Of a DNA stretch of 64,000 nucleotides, positions 26,725-34,705 are shown piece after piece. Each line of letters begins with the position of its first letter. The stretch's first letter is position 1. Location of the stretch: NCBI RefSeq assembly GCF_004342265.1, contig NZ_SMCS01000010.1, positions 39,458-103,457 on the forward strand, in the 5' to 3' direction. Under the pieces are notes generated by a model. The model was not told the DNA's origin and searched no databases. It saw nothing but the letters and a program-made list of their open reading frames with translations. The position numbers and the translations under genes are program-made. Source of the DNA: Luteibacter rhizovicinus. GTDB lineage: Bacteria; Pseudomonadota; Gammaproteobacteria; Xanthomonadales; Rhodanobacteraceae.

Positions 26725-27216
26725 GTGGTCGATGTGATGACAATCGCGCAGCGATCTGCAGCGATGGCAAAAATCAAGGGGAATAACACGGCGCCGGAAC
26801 GCTGGGTTCGTAATGTGCTTTGGCACGCCGGATTCCGTTACCGTCTGCATTCCAAGGCGCTTCCCGGCCGACCGGATTTGGTTCTTGCGCGCTGGGATGC
26901 AGCGATACTCGTGCACGGCTGCTTTTGGCATCATCACGACGATTGTCCATTGTTCCGTATTCCTGCGACACGGCCCGAATTTTGGATTCCGAAGCTTGAA
27001 GCAAACGCGGCTCGAGACCGTCGGGTAGTCTCCTCGCTCACAGAGGCCGGATGGCGCTCATTGGTTATTTGGGAATGTGCCATTAGATTCGCCCCCTTGG
27101 CGAGCGCCGAACTCATGGTGTCCTGGCTTTCTGATTGGCGCCCAAGCGCCCAGCTAGAATGGCGGGTGTCGGGCGTTGCCGAGCAATCGATGGCGCATGT
27201 GGGCACATTCCCCTGA
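26725..27216 (+). CDS. vsr: Very short patch repair (Vsr) endonuclease
   Basis: 163 residues from a GTG with GGGA eight bases upstream; an ATG at 26737 is the alternative. RSAAMAKIKGNNTAPE opens the Vsr fold, then GRPDLVLARWDAAILVHGCF with the catalytic Asp, WHHHDDCPLF with zinc/His ligands, and TRPEFWIPKLEANAARDRR, ending in SLVIWECAIR. Vsr nicks at T:G mismatches that arise by deamination of 5-methylcytosine, so it protects the sites methylated by the adjacent enzyme. It is divergent from the methyltransferase. Confidence 0.93.
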   Translation: MVDVMTIAQRSAAMAKIKGNNTAPERWVRNVLWHAGFRYRLHSKALPGRPDLVLARWDAAILVHGCFWHHHDDCPLFRIPATRPEFWIPKLEANAARDRRVVSSLTEAGWRSLVIWECAIRFAPLASAELMVSWLSDWRPSAQLEWRVSGVAEQSMAHVGTFP

Positions 27217-27571
27217 TCCCCCCGTTATCAGGCTTATCCAGCCTCGCCATCCACACTTTGTGTCGCTGATTTTGAGCCGACATATAGCTATGGGATTTTA
27301 CCTTTCTGGTGTCCCTTCTGATATCCCTCTAGGTGAGGCTGGTTGCCGTGAGTAGGGTCCGTCAATGGCGCGAGTGGCATCGGGCGGTAAGTATTTGTTT
27401 CATATTGATATCGGTTTGTGGTCGACGTGATAGAGGTGCGACTTGGCTGGCATTGATCCTGTGGCTGGGCCCGATGAGGGGCGCTTCCTAAAGGTATATG
27501 GGCTTGAGTCGCGGCTGCTGTGTCTTTGGCGGTCCCGAAAGGTGTGCTCAAGTGAGGCGCGCCAGGGAAAT
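27217..27571. other. Gap at the right edge of the defence island
   Basis: 355 bases of middling GC with no open frame I can defend. A minus-strand frame at 27288-27551 is Pro/Thr/His-rich and reads unlike a protein. No tRNA, integrase or convincing direct repeat matching the left edge near 16790 was found. Confidence 0.5.
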
Positions 27572-27892
27572 TTATGGTGTCGCTATGACAGTATGCGATT
27601 CATTGACGGCAAAGCTCATGACGCGATAGATCTCTCTCGCCTCATCGATCATTCCTCTTAACGCATACCCAGCTTGGGCGACCGACCCTTGCTCCGCATC
27701 GATCATAGGCACGTCGATCAGCAGATCGGCCACACCGCGCATATGCGAGAGCTTGTCGTTCATGGCGGTATGAATATCGCCCAGCTTCATCCATGCCGCG
27801 CCTTTGCAAAGAGGACAGGGAATATAGTGGTCGTGGGTACAAAGGGTTTCGTTCGATTCGGGCGACTCGGGCCCAACTTGCTTGCTGCTCAA
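27572..27892 (-). CDS. Small protein of unknown function with Cys/His N-terminus
   Basis: 106 residues from a TTG that lies eight bases after a perfect AAGGAGG, which decides the start. Residues about 16-30 read TLCTHDHYIPCPLCKG, a possible metal-binding knuckle, followed by a helical stretch (IHTAMNDKLSHMRGVADLLI, GYALRGMIDEAREIYRVM). A three-codon frame ATG CCG CAT TGA overlaps the TTG (CATTGAGC) and could couple its translation. I do not recognise a family. It lies alone between the defence island and the Rhs locus. Confidence 0.6.
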   Translation of the reverse strand: MSSKQVGPESPESNETLCTHDHYIPCPLCKGAAWMKLGDIHTAMNDKLSHMRGVADLLIDVPMIDAEQGSVAQAGYALRGMIDEAREIYRVMSFAVNESHTVIATP

Positions 27893-28260
27893 TGCGGCAT
27901 CCTCCTTGGTGCCGCCACCTGCAGGGTGCAGGTGGCGGGCGTGCCAGGTTAGTCGCCGGATGCGTTGGAACCCGGTCGGGACAAGCCCGCCCGGCACGCC
28001 CGCCGCAAAGCGTCGGGAGCCAAGAGTATGCAACGCGGAAAGGCGTCGCTTGAGAAGACGCCTTCCAGCGCCAACGCATAAAGCACGAGCTTCTAAACCC
28101 GGTCGCCGACGAGCGGCGACTGGAAGAGGATCGTTTCGCCAGCTCCGCACGTCAATCCACATTGGAATTAAAAGCCAATTTTTCAGAATAGTCGTACTTC
28201 TCGATGCGCTTCTTCCTCAGGTCCAATATCGGTGAAGCCGAATGTGAGCGGGAAAGCGAA
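27893..28260. other. Noncoding stretch with hairpins
   Basis: 368 bases without a supported gene. It contains a hairpin AAGGCGTC/GACGCCTT (28041-28065) and, 35 bases on, a second GTCGCC/GGCGAC. A promoter for the TTG-start gene must lie here on the minus strand. A short upstream extension of the regulator (from 28204) is possible but less likely. Confidence 0.5.
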
Positions 28261-28584
28261 ATGATCTGGATCGAAGAAGTAGGTAGCAACGTCTACGCCG
28301 ACCTTGGAGTCGCCTACGCCAACGAGATGCTCGTCAAGGCCCGTCTCGCGGCGAAGATCGGCGAACTCATCGATGACAGGAAATGGACGCAACAACAGGC
28401 TGCGGACGCTTTAGGTCTGACCCAACCCAAGCTATCGAAGATGCTGCGCGGTCAGTTGCGCGGCATGAGCGAAGCAATAATGACAGAGTGCCTGGTGCTG
28501 CTCGGACGTGTCGTGCACACCGTTGTGGAACCGGTACATCGGTCGGCATGGCCGGGTAATGTAGAAATTACATTTGCGTCTTGA
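28261..28584 (+). CDS. HigA-like helix-turn-helix regulator, orphan antitoxin
   Basis: 107 residues from an ATG with GGGAAAG upstream. MIWIEEVGSNVYADLGVAYANE, with a methionine-leucine-valine-lysine run after it, opens the family, and the HTH is RKWTQQQAADALGLTQPKLS followed by KMLRGQLRGMSE. This form of XRE regulator is usually the second gene of a RelE/HigB-like toxin-antitoxin pair. No toxin frame is visible immediately upstream or downstream, so it appears orphaned. It would bind its own promoter. Confidence 0.85.
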   Translation: MIWIEEVGSNVYADLGVAYANEMLVKARLAAKIGELIDDRKWTQQQAADALGLTQPKLSKMLRGQLRGMSEAIMTECLVLLGRVVHTVVEPVHRSAWPGNVEITFAS

Positions 28585-28784
28585 ATATCGATGTTCTACC
28601 ACCGGGACGTAGTGACTGCCCTGCGTAGAAATATGGATTCGACCAGAAAGTCTACGTGCGCACTCTGGTCATCCACTTGCTTGCAGTGTCATCCATATTT
28701 GCCTAGGCTGCGACCAACTCCGTCAGTATTTTGGAGTGGCAGGTGCGGCTAGGGGGTTGAACGTATCCGCAAGGGGGGATTGGC

Positions 28785-29741
28785 ATGAGGAAGCGTACTG
28801 TCAGTTTGTGGAAAGCGGGGTCGATAGCCGCCATCTTCGCGGCGGGTAGCTTATCGGGCGCATCTGCTGTCGAAGTCGTCACGTACTACCTGACTGACCC
28901 GCAAGGATCGGTCTTGGCAACGACCAATGCATCGGGAGTTCTGAGCGCGACGTCAGACTATCGTCCTTATGGAGTCGCCGTGCTTGGCGGAACAACTGCT
29001 GGGGTGGGATATGCCGGACATGTTTTCGACGATGATTCCAATCTCGTTTATATGCAGCAGCGCTACTACGATCCGCAGATCGGTCGCTTTCTGAGCATTG
29101 ATCCGGTTGCGCCTGATGGAAGTACGCGCGCGAACTTCAATAGATACAAGTACGCCACCAATAATCCGTACAAGTTCGTCGATCCTGACGGTCGATACGA
29201 CAGATTGGTCTGGACGAGCAGTAATACCGTGAATGTGGTTATTCCATATGCGATTTCCGACTCGAATGGCGTTGCGCGCTTTACTTCCGCGCAAGTGGAT
29301 GCGGATATCGCTAAGCGGCTATCGGGTAGCGTCAGCGTGAACGGCGTGACGGTTAACGTAATTGCAGTCCCCGTAAATGTCCCACTCGATTCGCCGGAAG
29401 TCGCTAGCGGTAAAGCTAACGTAATCAATGTCGACCCCACCGTGACCCGATCATTCACGAACAAGATAGGGGGCGACAAAATTGCACTGAATGCTAATGC
29501 GCTTCCGGGTGAGGTCTCTCACGAGATAACGCATACCGCTGGTGGCGGCGACCAGTATCCAGGAGGTGTGGATGTGTCCGGTCATTGGATTCCCGCTACG
29601 TCGCCAGCATTGGCCGGTACGCTGATGGGCGATATGCAGGGGGCCGCGAATTCCCAGACGTTTCGGGAGGTCGTTACCTCGCCTACGGCAGAAGTTCATT
29701 GCCTGAGTGGCGCCAGCGCACCCACTGGAGCATGCCAGTGA
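28785..29741 (+). CDS. Short exported Rhs-core protein with C-terminal HExxH domain
   Basis: 318 residues. A signal peptide ends at about residue 28 (GASAVE), so the mature chain begins exactly at the Rhs core (VVTYYLTDPQGSVLATT). Residues 30-140 are the end of the core: YRPYGV, YAGHVFDDDSNLVYMQQRYY, DPQIGRFLSIDP, NRYKYATNNPYKFVDPDG. After the core comes a 180-residue variable tip with GEVSHEITHTAGGGDQY, an HExxH zinc-protease-like motif. In polymorphic toxins this tip is the toxin. There is no long Rhs barrel upstream. Ends by overlapping the next gene (10 bases). A GGGGGGATTGG ribosome site precedes ATG. Confidence 0.85.
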   Translation: MRKRTVSLWKAGSIAAIFAAGSLSGASAVEVVTYYLTDPQGSVLATTNASGVLSATSDYRPYGVAVLGGTTAGVGYAGHVFDDDSNLVYMQQRYYDPQIGRFLSIDPVAPDGSTRANFNRYKYATNNPYKFVDPDGRYDRLVWTSSNTVNVVIPYAISDSNGVARFTSAQVDADIAKRLSGSVSVNGVTVNVIAVPVNVPLDSPEVASGKANVINVDPTVTRSFTNKIGGDKIALNANALPGEVSHEITHTAGGGDQYPGGVDVSGHWIPATSPALAGTLMGDMQGAANSQTFREVVTSPTAEVHCLSGASAPTGACQ

Positions 29742-30268
29742 TCGCCCAATCATTTCGATGGATTCTACTGGCTCTCATCGTTTGCTCGTCGCCAGTAGTT
29801 GGTGCGGCAGAGAAAAATTCTTCTCCCAGCCCCGGCGCACCTCCGGCCAAATGCCAGATTTTGCGAGGCTCATGGTGCATTCTGCGTGGCCCTTACGAGA
29901 TAACCTTTTCGCCAATCCAGAATGAGCCCTGGTACCAGTGGCGGATATCTGAGCCTCAGTGGCGCGACGAGGCTGGAGTGGTTCTTGAGAGCGCGGGTTG
30001 TGTCGACACTGTTGCCGACATGACCGAGGTCGTCGGCGAGCCGAGACGGGTCATCTGGAATGGTCTTCCTTGGCGAGAGGTTGTCGTCCAGTTGACGAAG
30101 AATGGCGGGTGCCGCCTGCGTCTTTTGGCGCCTACGCACGAGCGGGCTCGACTGGATATGGCGGCATCTGTGCTGAGTGGCGGTTTGGCCGCCTGTTTCC
30201 ACGGAACGCGCTGCGAAGATAGGGTATTCCCATTGGATATCTACAAAGCGTTCGGCAAGTTGAAATGA
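29732..30268 (+). CDS. Exported candidate immunity protein, paralogue 1
   Basis: 178 residues. The ATG overlaps the stop of the Rhs protein, so the two are coupled. A signal peptide ends near VVGAAE. The mature part has conserved cysteines (KCQILRGSWC, SAGCVDT, GGCRLRLLAP, ACFHGTRC) and is a clear paralogue of the next gene (same Cys spacing and RLRLLAPT). Coupling to an exported toxin, small size and export fit a periplasmic immunity protein. I know no named family. Confidence 0.65.
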   Translation: MPVIAQSFRWILLALIVCSSPVVGAAEKNSSPSPGAPPAKCQILRGSWCILRGPYEITFSPIQNEPWYQWRISEPQWRDEAGVVLESAGCVDTVADMTEVVGEPRRVIWNGLPWREVVVQLTKNGGCRLRLLAPTHERARLDMAASVLSGGLAACFHGTRCEDRVFPLDIYKAFGKLK

Positions 30269-30305
30269 TGTACACAGATATAGCTGCTGAATTCAAGGCG
30301 ACGTT

Positions 30306-30860
30306 ATGAATGCAGTGCAACGGATGTTTGCCGCCTCGGCGACTCTTATGGTTTGTGGATTTGCAGATGTGCGGGCGCAGGACGGCGGGCAGGGGGCGCA
30401 ACGGTCAGCTTCTCCCTTGGTCCCCATCGCACCATCCAGGAAATGCCAGATAACGCATGGCGCGTGGTGCGTTCTCGGCAGCGATGCACAGATTACGTTC
30501 TCGCCGCGGTCCGACCTGGCCTCTTATCAGTGGACTATCTCCGCCAGCGACTGGCGGAGCGAGCCGGCGATCATCCTGGAAGGCACTCTCTGTTCCGACG
30601 CCAAGGCTGACTCGATAGAGATCGTCGGCACGCCGAAGAAGGTCACGTTCGAAGGTAAGTCTTGGCGCGAAGTGGATATTCAGCTGACGCGGGACGGAAA
30701 GTGCAGGCTTCGACTATTGGCACCGACGTCCGATCGTGCACCGCTGGATGCTGCGGTATCGATGCTTAGTACGGGCCTTGCGGCTTGCTTTGAAGGGCAG
30801 CCTTGCGAAGCGCATAGATTCGGCCAGAAGGTCTACGGCGCCTTCGGTAGCGTTCATTGA
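30306..30860 (+). CDS. Exported candidate immunity protein, paralogue 2
   Basis: 184 residues, 37 bases after paralogue 1. Signal peptide to about residue 25 (FADVRAQ). Mature part: KCQITHGAWCVLGSDAQITF, ILEGTLCSDAK, DGKCRLRLLAPT, ACFEGQPCEA. It matches paralogue 1 over its whole length, with roughly half the residues alike by eye. Tandem divergent immunity copies are common behind polymorphic toxins. Function is inferred from context only. Confidence 0.65.
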   Translation: MNAVQRMFAASATLMVCGFADVRAQDGGQGAQRSASPLVPIAPSRKCQITHGAWCVLGSDAQITFSPRSDLASYQWTISASDWRSEPAIILEGTLCSDAKADSIEIVGTPKKVTFEGKSWREVDIQLTRDGKCRLRLLAPTSDRAPLDAAVSMLSTGLAACFEGQPCEAHRFGQKVYGAFGSVH

Positions 30861-30881
30861 CTACATGCTTAAAGGTAACTA

Positions 30882-31121
30882 ATGCGCTATCTGGACGGTC
30901 AGGAAGTCATGCTTAACGACGTGGTCGATCTTGGTAGCGACTGGACGGGATGGGTTGTGGCTGTGATGGATACGAGGCAATACTCGGCGGAGCATCCAGG
31001 GGCGCAGTGGGGATACCTCGAGCAGGGCGCAATGGTTGAATGCCCTCAGGCTGGTCTTATTCACTACGTCGTTGCCGATGAGGACTTGGTCCTCATTCGA
31101 CGAAGCGCATCAGCGGGTTAG
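30882..31121 (+). CDS. Small cytoplasmic protein, possible immunity gene
   Basis: 79 residues, no signal peptide, 21 bases after the second paralogue. The sequence has MRYLDGQEVMLNDVV, GWVVAVMDTRQYS, AQWGYLEQGAMVE and GLIHYVVADEDLVLI, a pattern I have seen in small beta-rich proteins near Rhs and other polymorphic-toxin genes. It may be an immunity gene for another toxin tip left behind by recombination. Overlaps the convergent small gene by 12 bases. Confidence 0.6.
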   Translation: MRYLDGQEVMLNDVVDLGSDWTGWVVAVMDTRQYSAEHPGAQWGYLEQGAMVECPQAGLIHYVVADEDLVLIRRSASAG

Positions 31122-31280
31122 CGTTGTCACATCTGGCCTCATTGAGCGTTGCCAGGGATCTTGCCGATACTTTGCCCATTGTGCGAGTACATCCGTGTCG
31201 ATCCGCCCCGGCCACACGCCGTTAAGCAGCAAGCGAAGAGCCGGGTCGCGAGGTGCCAGCAGTTCAACTTCTCGCGACAC
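31110..31280 (-). CDS. Possible 56-residue protein at the end of the permease operon
   Basis: A GTG one base after the stop of the gene before it opens a frame with protein-like content (DPALRLLLNGVWPGRI, TDVLAQWAKYRQDPWQRSMR). No good ribosome site is seen, so it would rely on coupling. It could also be the original C-terminus of the upstream gene, split off by a frameshift near 31280. Confidence is modest. Confidence 0.35.
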   Translation of the reverse strand: MSREVELLAPRDPALRLLLNGVWPGRIDTDVLAQWAKYRQDPWQRSMRPDVTTLTR

Positions 31281-31281
31281 C

Positions 31282-31647
31282 TCATGCGTGCGATATCTCC
31301 GCCAGCTCCGGATGAATGTCGATGATGTGCCGAGCCTGAAACCAGACTTCCAGTCCGGGCTTGATCTCATCGGTGCAGTAAGGCTGGTTATCCAGTTCCC
31401 CCCGATACCACTGATCGACCTTGCCAGTCACCTTAACCCACATCCGTTCGCCTTCGTCGATTAACTCCCCGTCGTCGGTTTCTACACGGATGTAGAAACG
31501 AAGCTTGACGAGGTTGCGTGGCTTCATCGACTCGCGCTCAGCCAGAGGCGGAATCCAGAACTTGTCTGGCGATTCCGCGTGGGCTATTTCGCCGTCGTCG
31601 ACCATCCAGCCGTCATGTTCCAGCGTGGTCAGTCGCGGCGCGCTCAT
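31282..31647 (-). CDS. Small protein of unknown function coupled to the permease
   Basis: 121 residues. Its ATG overlaps the permease stop (ATGA). It reads as a soluble beta-rich domain (VKLRFYIRVETDDGELI, GERMWVKVTGKVDQWYRGEL, LEVWFQARHIIDIHPELAE). I do not recognise the family. The tight coupling suggests a role linked to the permease, or simple operon hitch-hiking. Confidence 0.65.
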   Translation of the reverse strand: MSAPRLTTLEHDGWMVDDGEIAHAESPDKFWIPPLAERESMKPRNLVKLRFYIRVETDDGELIDEGERMWVKVTGKVDQWYRGELDNQPYCTDEIKPGLEVWFQARHIIDIHPELAEISHA

Positions 31648-33032
31648 GCACGCGGCTCCTTCAGCCCCCGCCCCTTCCACGCATACCCCATCGCCAACAA
31701 AGCAAACCAGACCGGGCTAGCCATCAACGCCTGCCGCGTATCGCTTTCCAGCGACAACAACACCAGCACGAACGCGAAGAACACCAGACAAGCCCAACAC
31801 ATAAACACGCCACCGGGCATCTTGTACTCGGACACCGCATGCAGCTCCGGACGCTTCTTCCGATACGCCATATACGCCACAAGAATCAGCGACCACACGA
31901 ACATAAACAGCACGGCGGCCAACGTCGTCACCAGCGTAAACGCGGTGACCAGATTCGGGATGATGTAGACCAGCGTCGCGCCGGCCAGCAGGCAGATGCA
32001 CGAGAACAGCAACCCGCGCGACGGCACGGCGGCTTTCGACAGTTGCGCGAAGGTCTTCGGCGCGTGCTTCTCCTGCGCCAGGCCGTAGAGCATGCGGCTG
32101 GTGGAGAAGATGCCGCTGTTGGCGGACGAGGTGGCGGAGGTCAGGACGACGAAGTTGATCAGGCTCGCGGCGGCGGGAATGCCTGCCAGTACGAACAGTT
32201 CGACGAACGGGCTGCGGCCGGGCTGTACCTGGCGCCACGGGGTGACGGCCATGATGACGACCAGGGCCAGCACGTAGAACAGGATGATGCGGACAGGGAT
32301 GGAGTTGATGGCTTTGGGCAGGTTGCGTTTCGGGTCGGCGGTTTCGGCGGCGGTGGTGCCGACCAGTTCGATGCCGACGAAGGCGAATACCGCGATCTGG
32401 AATCCCGCGAAGAAACCGGTCATTCCCATGGGGAACATGCCGCCGTCGCTCCACAGGTTGGTCAGCGACGCTTTATGTCCCGACGGCGAGGTGAAGCCCC
32501 AGGCGACCATGCCGAAGCCGACGATAATCAGCACCACGATGGCGACGATCTTGATCAGCGCGAACCAGAATTCCATTTCGCCGAAGAGTTTTACCGTCGC
32601 AAGGTTCAGGCACAGCAACAGCAGTACGCACAGCAGGGCGGGTACCCATGGCGCCAGTCCTGGCCACCAGAATTGCGCGTACGACGCGATGGCGATCACA
32701 TCGGCGATGGCGGTGATGATCCAGCAGAACCAGTACGTCCAGCCGCAATAGAAGCCGGCCCATGGCCCGAGCAGGTCGGTACAGAAGTCGATGAACGATT
32801 TGTATTCCAGGTTGGACAGCAGCAGCTCGCCCATCGCGCGCATGACGAAGAACAACATCACGCCGATGATCAGGTACACCAGCAGGATGGACGGGCCGGC
32901 CAGGCTGATGGTCTTGCCCGAGCCCATGAACAGCCCGGTACCGATGGCGCCGCCGATGGCGATCAGCTGCAGATGGCGGTTGGACAGGCTGCGCCTGAGG
33001 TGATCCGGGTGCTGCTCCAGCGAAGAGGTCAT
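31644..33032 (-). CDS. Amino acid permease, CycA-like (D-Ala/D-Ser/Gly:H+ symporter)
   Basis: 462 residues from the ATG of MTSSLEQHPDHLRRSLSNRH; an upstream extension of 23 residues is possible but unlike the family. APC-superfamily features: IGGAIGTGLFMGSG in the first helix, GELLLSN, FAFVGIELVGTTAAE, twelve hydrophobic segments. The first helix and the SLSNRHLQLIAIGGAIGTGL block match CycA/AnsP/GabP-type symporters, with CycA nearest by eye. It imports an amino acid with protons across the inner membrane. First gene of a minus-strand operon, divergent from the PH-like gene. Confidence 0.9.
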   Translation of the reverse strand: MTSSLEQHPDHLRRSLSNRHLQLIAIGGAIGTGLFMGSGKTISLAGPSILLVYLIIGVMLFFVMRAMGELLLSNLEYKSFIDFCTDLLGPWAGFYCGWTYWFCWIITAIADVIAIASYAQFWWPGLAPWVPALLCVLLLLCLNLATVKLFGEMEFWFALIKIVAIVVLIIVGFGMVAWGFTSPSGHKASLTNLWSDGGMFPMGMTGFFAGFQIAVFAFVGIELVGTTAAETADPKRNLPKAINSIPVRIILFYVLALVVIMAVTPWRQVQPGRSPFVELFVLAGIPAAASLINFVVLTSATSSANSGIFSTSRMLYGLAQEKHAPKTFAQLSKAAVPSRGLLFSCICLLAGATLVYIIPNLVTAFTLVTTLAAVLFMFVWSLILVAYMAYRKKRPELHAVSEYKMPGGVFMCWACLVFFAFVLVLLSLESDTRQALMASPVWFALLAMGYAWKGRGLKEPRA

Positions 33033-33175
33033 CTGGCGGGCCGTCGGTGAAGGAAGCCGACAACATAGAAGAAATGGGAGGGGCTGGCTATGGGCCTGCA
33101 TTCTTCGAATAATCGGGTGGCGTGCCGGACCCGGTTCCCCGTACCCTGCCGGCGGCCTCTCGATGAAGGACAGAT

Positions 33176-33691
33176 GTGCGCCAGTTCACCGCCACCCGCA
33201 GCGGCACCGTCCTGATCGCCACGACCCTGTTCGTGCTGATCCTGGTCGGCGTGGCCGGTCTGGTGGCTTTCCGGATGCAGGCGGCGTCGCTCGAGGTGGT
33301 GGCGATCGGGGGTCTCGCGATCGTTGCCTTCCTCGGCATGTCGCTGGTTACCACGCAGGGCTACGAAGTGGGGGAGGGGATGCTCGTCATTCGCCGTGCC
33401 CTCATCTCCCGTCGCTTTCCGTTGCGCGGAGCACTCGTCCGCACGGACGATCTGGCGATGAGCGGAGCCATTCGCGTCTTCGGCAACGGCGGCCTGTTCG
33501 CGGTCGATGGGCTGTTCTACAGCCGCCGGCTCGGCTGGTTCCGTGCATATATAAGGAATAGCGACCATCTGATCGTCGTCACGCTGGTCGACGGCCGGAC
33601 GGTGGTGGTGTCGCCGGATGACCCGTTGGGTTTTGTCGAGGCGGCGATGCGCGAGTCGGGTATCCAGCAACGGACAGGGGATCGATCATGA
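33176..33691 (+). CDS. Membrane protein with bacterial PH-like domain
   Basis: 171 residues from a GTG. Two hydrophobic helices (about 12-33 and 42-60) are followed by a C-terminal beta-rich region: GYEVGEGMLVIRRALISRRF, GLFYSRRLGWFRAYIRNSDH and VVVSPDDPLGFVEAAM, as in small bacterial PH (bPH) membrane proteins of unknown role. The stop overlaps the next start (ATGA). Confidence 0.65.
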   Translation: MRQFTATRSGTVLIATTLFVLILVGVAGLVAFRMQAASLEVVAIGGLAIVAFLGMSLVTTQGYEVGEGMLVIRRALISRRFPLRGALVRTDDLAMSGAIRVFGNGGLFAVDGLFYSRRLGWFRAYIRNSDHLIVVTLVDGRTVVVSPDDPLGFVEAAMRESGIQQRTGDRS

Positions 33692-34485
33692 AGAGATGGC
33701 TCGCGACATGGGTGCTGATGGTGGCTCTGCCGTGGTCGGCGATGGCGACCAACGCACCGGATCCGTCCGCGTCGAGGAAGGTCCTGTTCATCGGCAACAG
33801 CATCACGTACACCAACAATCTTCCCTCCGCTTTCGCCGCGCTGGTTAGCGGGCAGCGACCGGGCAGTACGGTCTCGGTCGACATGTATGTAAAAGGCGCG
33901 GCGGCACTGGCCGACTTCGTGCGCGACGAATCGCTGCGCAGTGCGTTGCGCGACAACCATTACACCGACGTCATCGTGCAAGAGAGAGGCGGCAATGCGA
34001 TATGTGCCGCCACCAGCAGCAGCGATATCGGCGAGGCATGCCGGGCTGTCGTAAAGGCGCACGAAGCGATATCGCGCATGGTCAGGCGTTCCGGCGCTAC
34101 CGTGTATTACCTGGGAACGTATCAGCAGTCGGACACCGCGAACCTGCTTCTGGTCAAAGGTGAGCGACGCCTTGCCGATGCGATGAGCGCCCGCTATATC
34201 GACATCGCCGACGGCTTGACCGAAGTACGCCAACGTCATCCCGATCTTCCGTGGATATATGACGATGGCTCCCATCCCGGCGTAGCGACGGTGGGGTTCA
34301 TGGCGGCGCAAATTTATGTAGCCGTGTTTGGCAGTAAGCCAGGTGCGCAGGAAATCTGCATGACGGATCCGCTTTACCATCCATACACGACCTTCGATGG
34401 AATGGTGCACATCGGTCAGAACGACAAACCGAGACCCCGCCAGTGCCTATTGTCAGAAGCGGAAATGCGCACCGTTCTGAACTGA
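33688..34485 (+). CDS. Exported SGNH/GDSL-type hydrolase
   Basis: 265 residues. Signal peptide to about residue 20 (AMA). Block I is VLFIGNSITYTNNL with the likely Ser nucleophile; block V is DDGSHPG with Asp and His. Block III is replaced by a QERGGNA segment. Such enzymes act as esterases or deacetylases on glycans or lipids. Coupled to the PH-like protein. Confidence 0.82.
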   Translation: MKRWLATWVLMVALPWSAMATNAPDPSASRKVLFIGNSITYTNNLPSAFAALVSGQRPGSTVSVDMYVKGAAALADFVRDESLRSALRDNHYTDVIVQERGGNAICAATSSSDIGEACRAVVKAHEAISRMVRRSGATVYYLGTYQQSDTANLLLVKGERRLADAMSARYIDIADGLTEVRQRHPDLPWIYDDGSHPGVATVGFMAAQIYVAVFGSKPGAQEICMTDPLYHPYTTFDGMVHIGQNDKPRPRQCLLSEAEMRTVLN

Positions 34486-34501
34486 CCACAACACGCCCAT
34501 A

Positions 34502-34542
34502 CCCTCACCGTCGCCCCTGCGCAGGCAGGGCGACGGTGAGGG
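34502..34542. terminator. REP-like hairpin after the GDSL gene
   Basis: Perfect 15-base stem CCCTCACCGTCGCCC / GGGCGACGGTGAGGG around an 11-base loop. There is no T run. The CTCACCGTC end resembles the elements at 59223 and 59356, so it is a repeat-family hairpin that may also stop transcription. Confidence 0.65.
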
Positions 34543-34550
34543 GGCCGGAA

Positions 34551-34583
34551 TTGCGTACGTGAAGAGTCTCTTCACGTACGCAA
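34551..34583. promoter_or_regulatory. 33-base perfect palindrome
   Basis: Arms TTGCGTACGTGAAGAG and CTCTTCACGTACGCAA about one central T. It lies just after the REP-like hairpin and about 120 bases before the next gene. It could be an operator for a dimeric regulator, a second terminator stem or a replication/transfer site. Confidence 0.5.
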
Positions 34584-34705
34584 CCATCAAAAGTAAGAAC
34601 CACGACACGCGCCTACGTCAAACTACGTATTGCACTTGGCCGTCCATATGATCTACTTACTTGTCTTAAAACCGGCAAACCCCAACCGGATGCGAGGATC
34701 CCACC

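Noticed and set aside
27893..28170. Integron attC-like site
   Set aside because: There are two hairpins and an AAC-like edge, but no matching core-site pair and no integrase.
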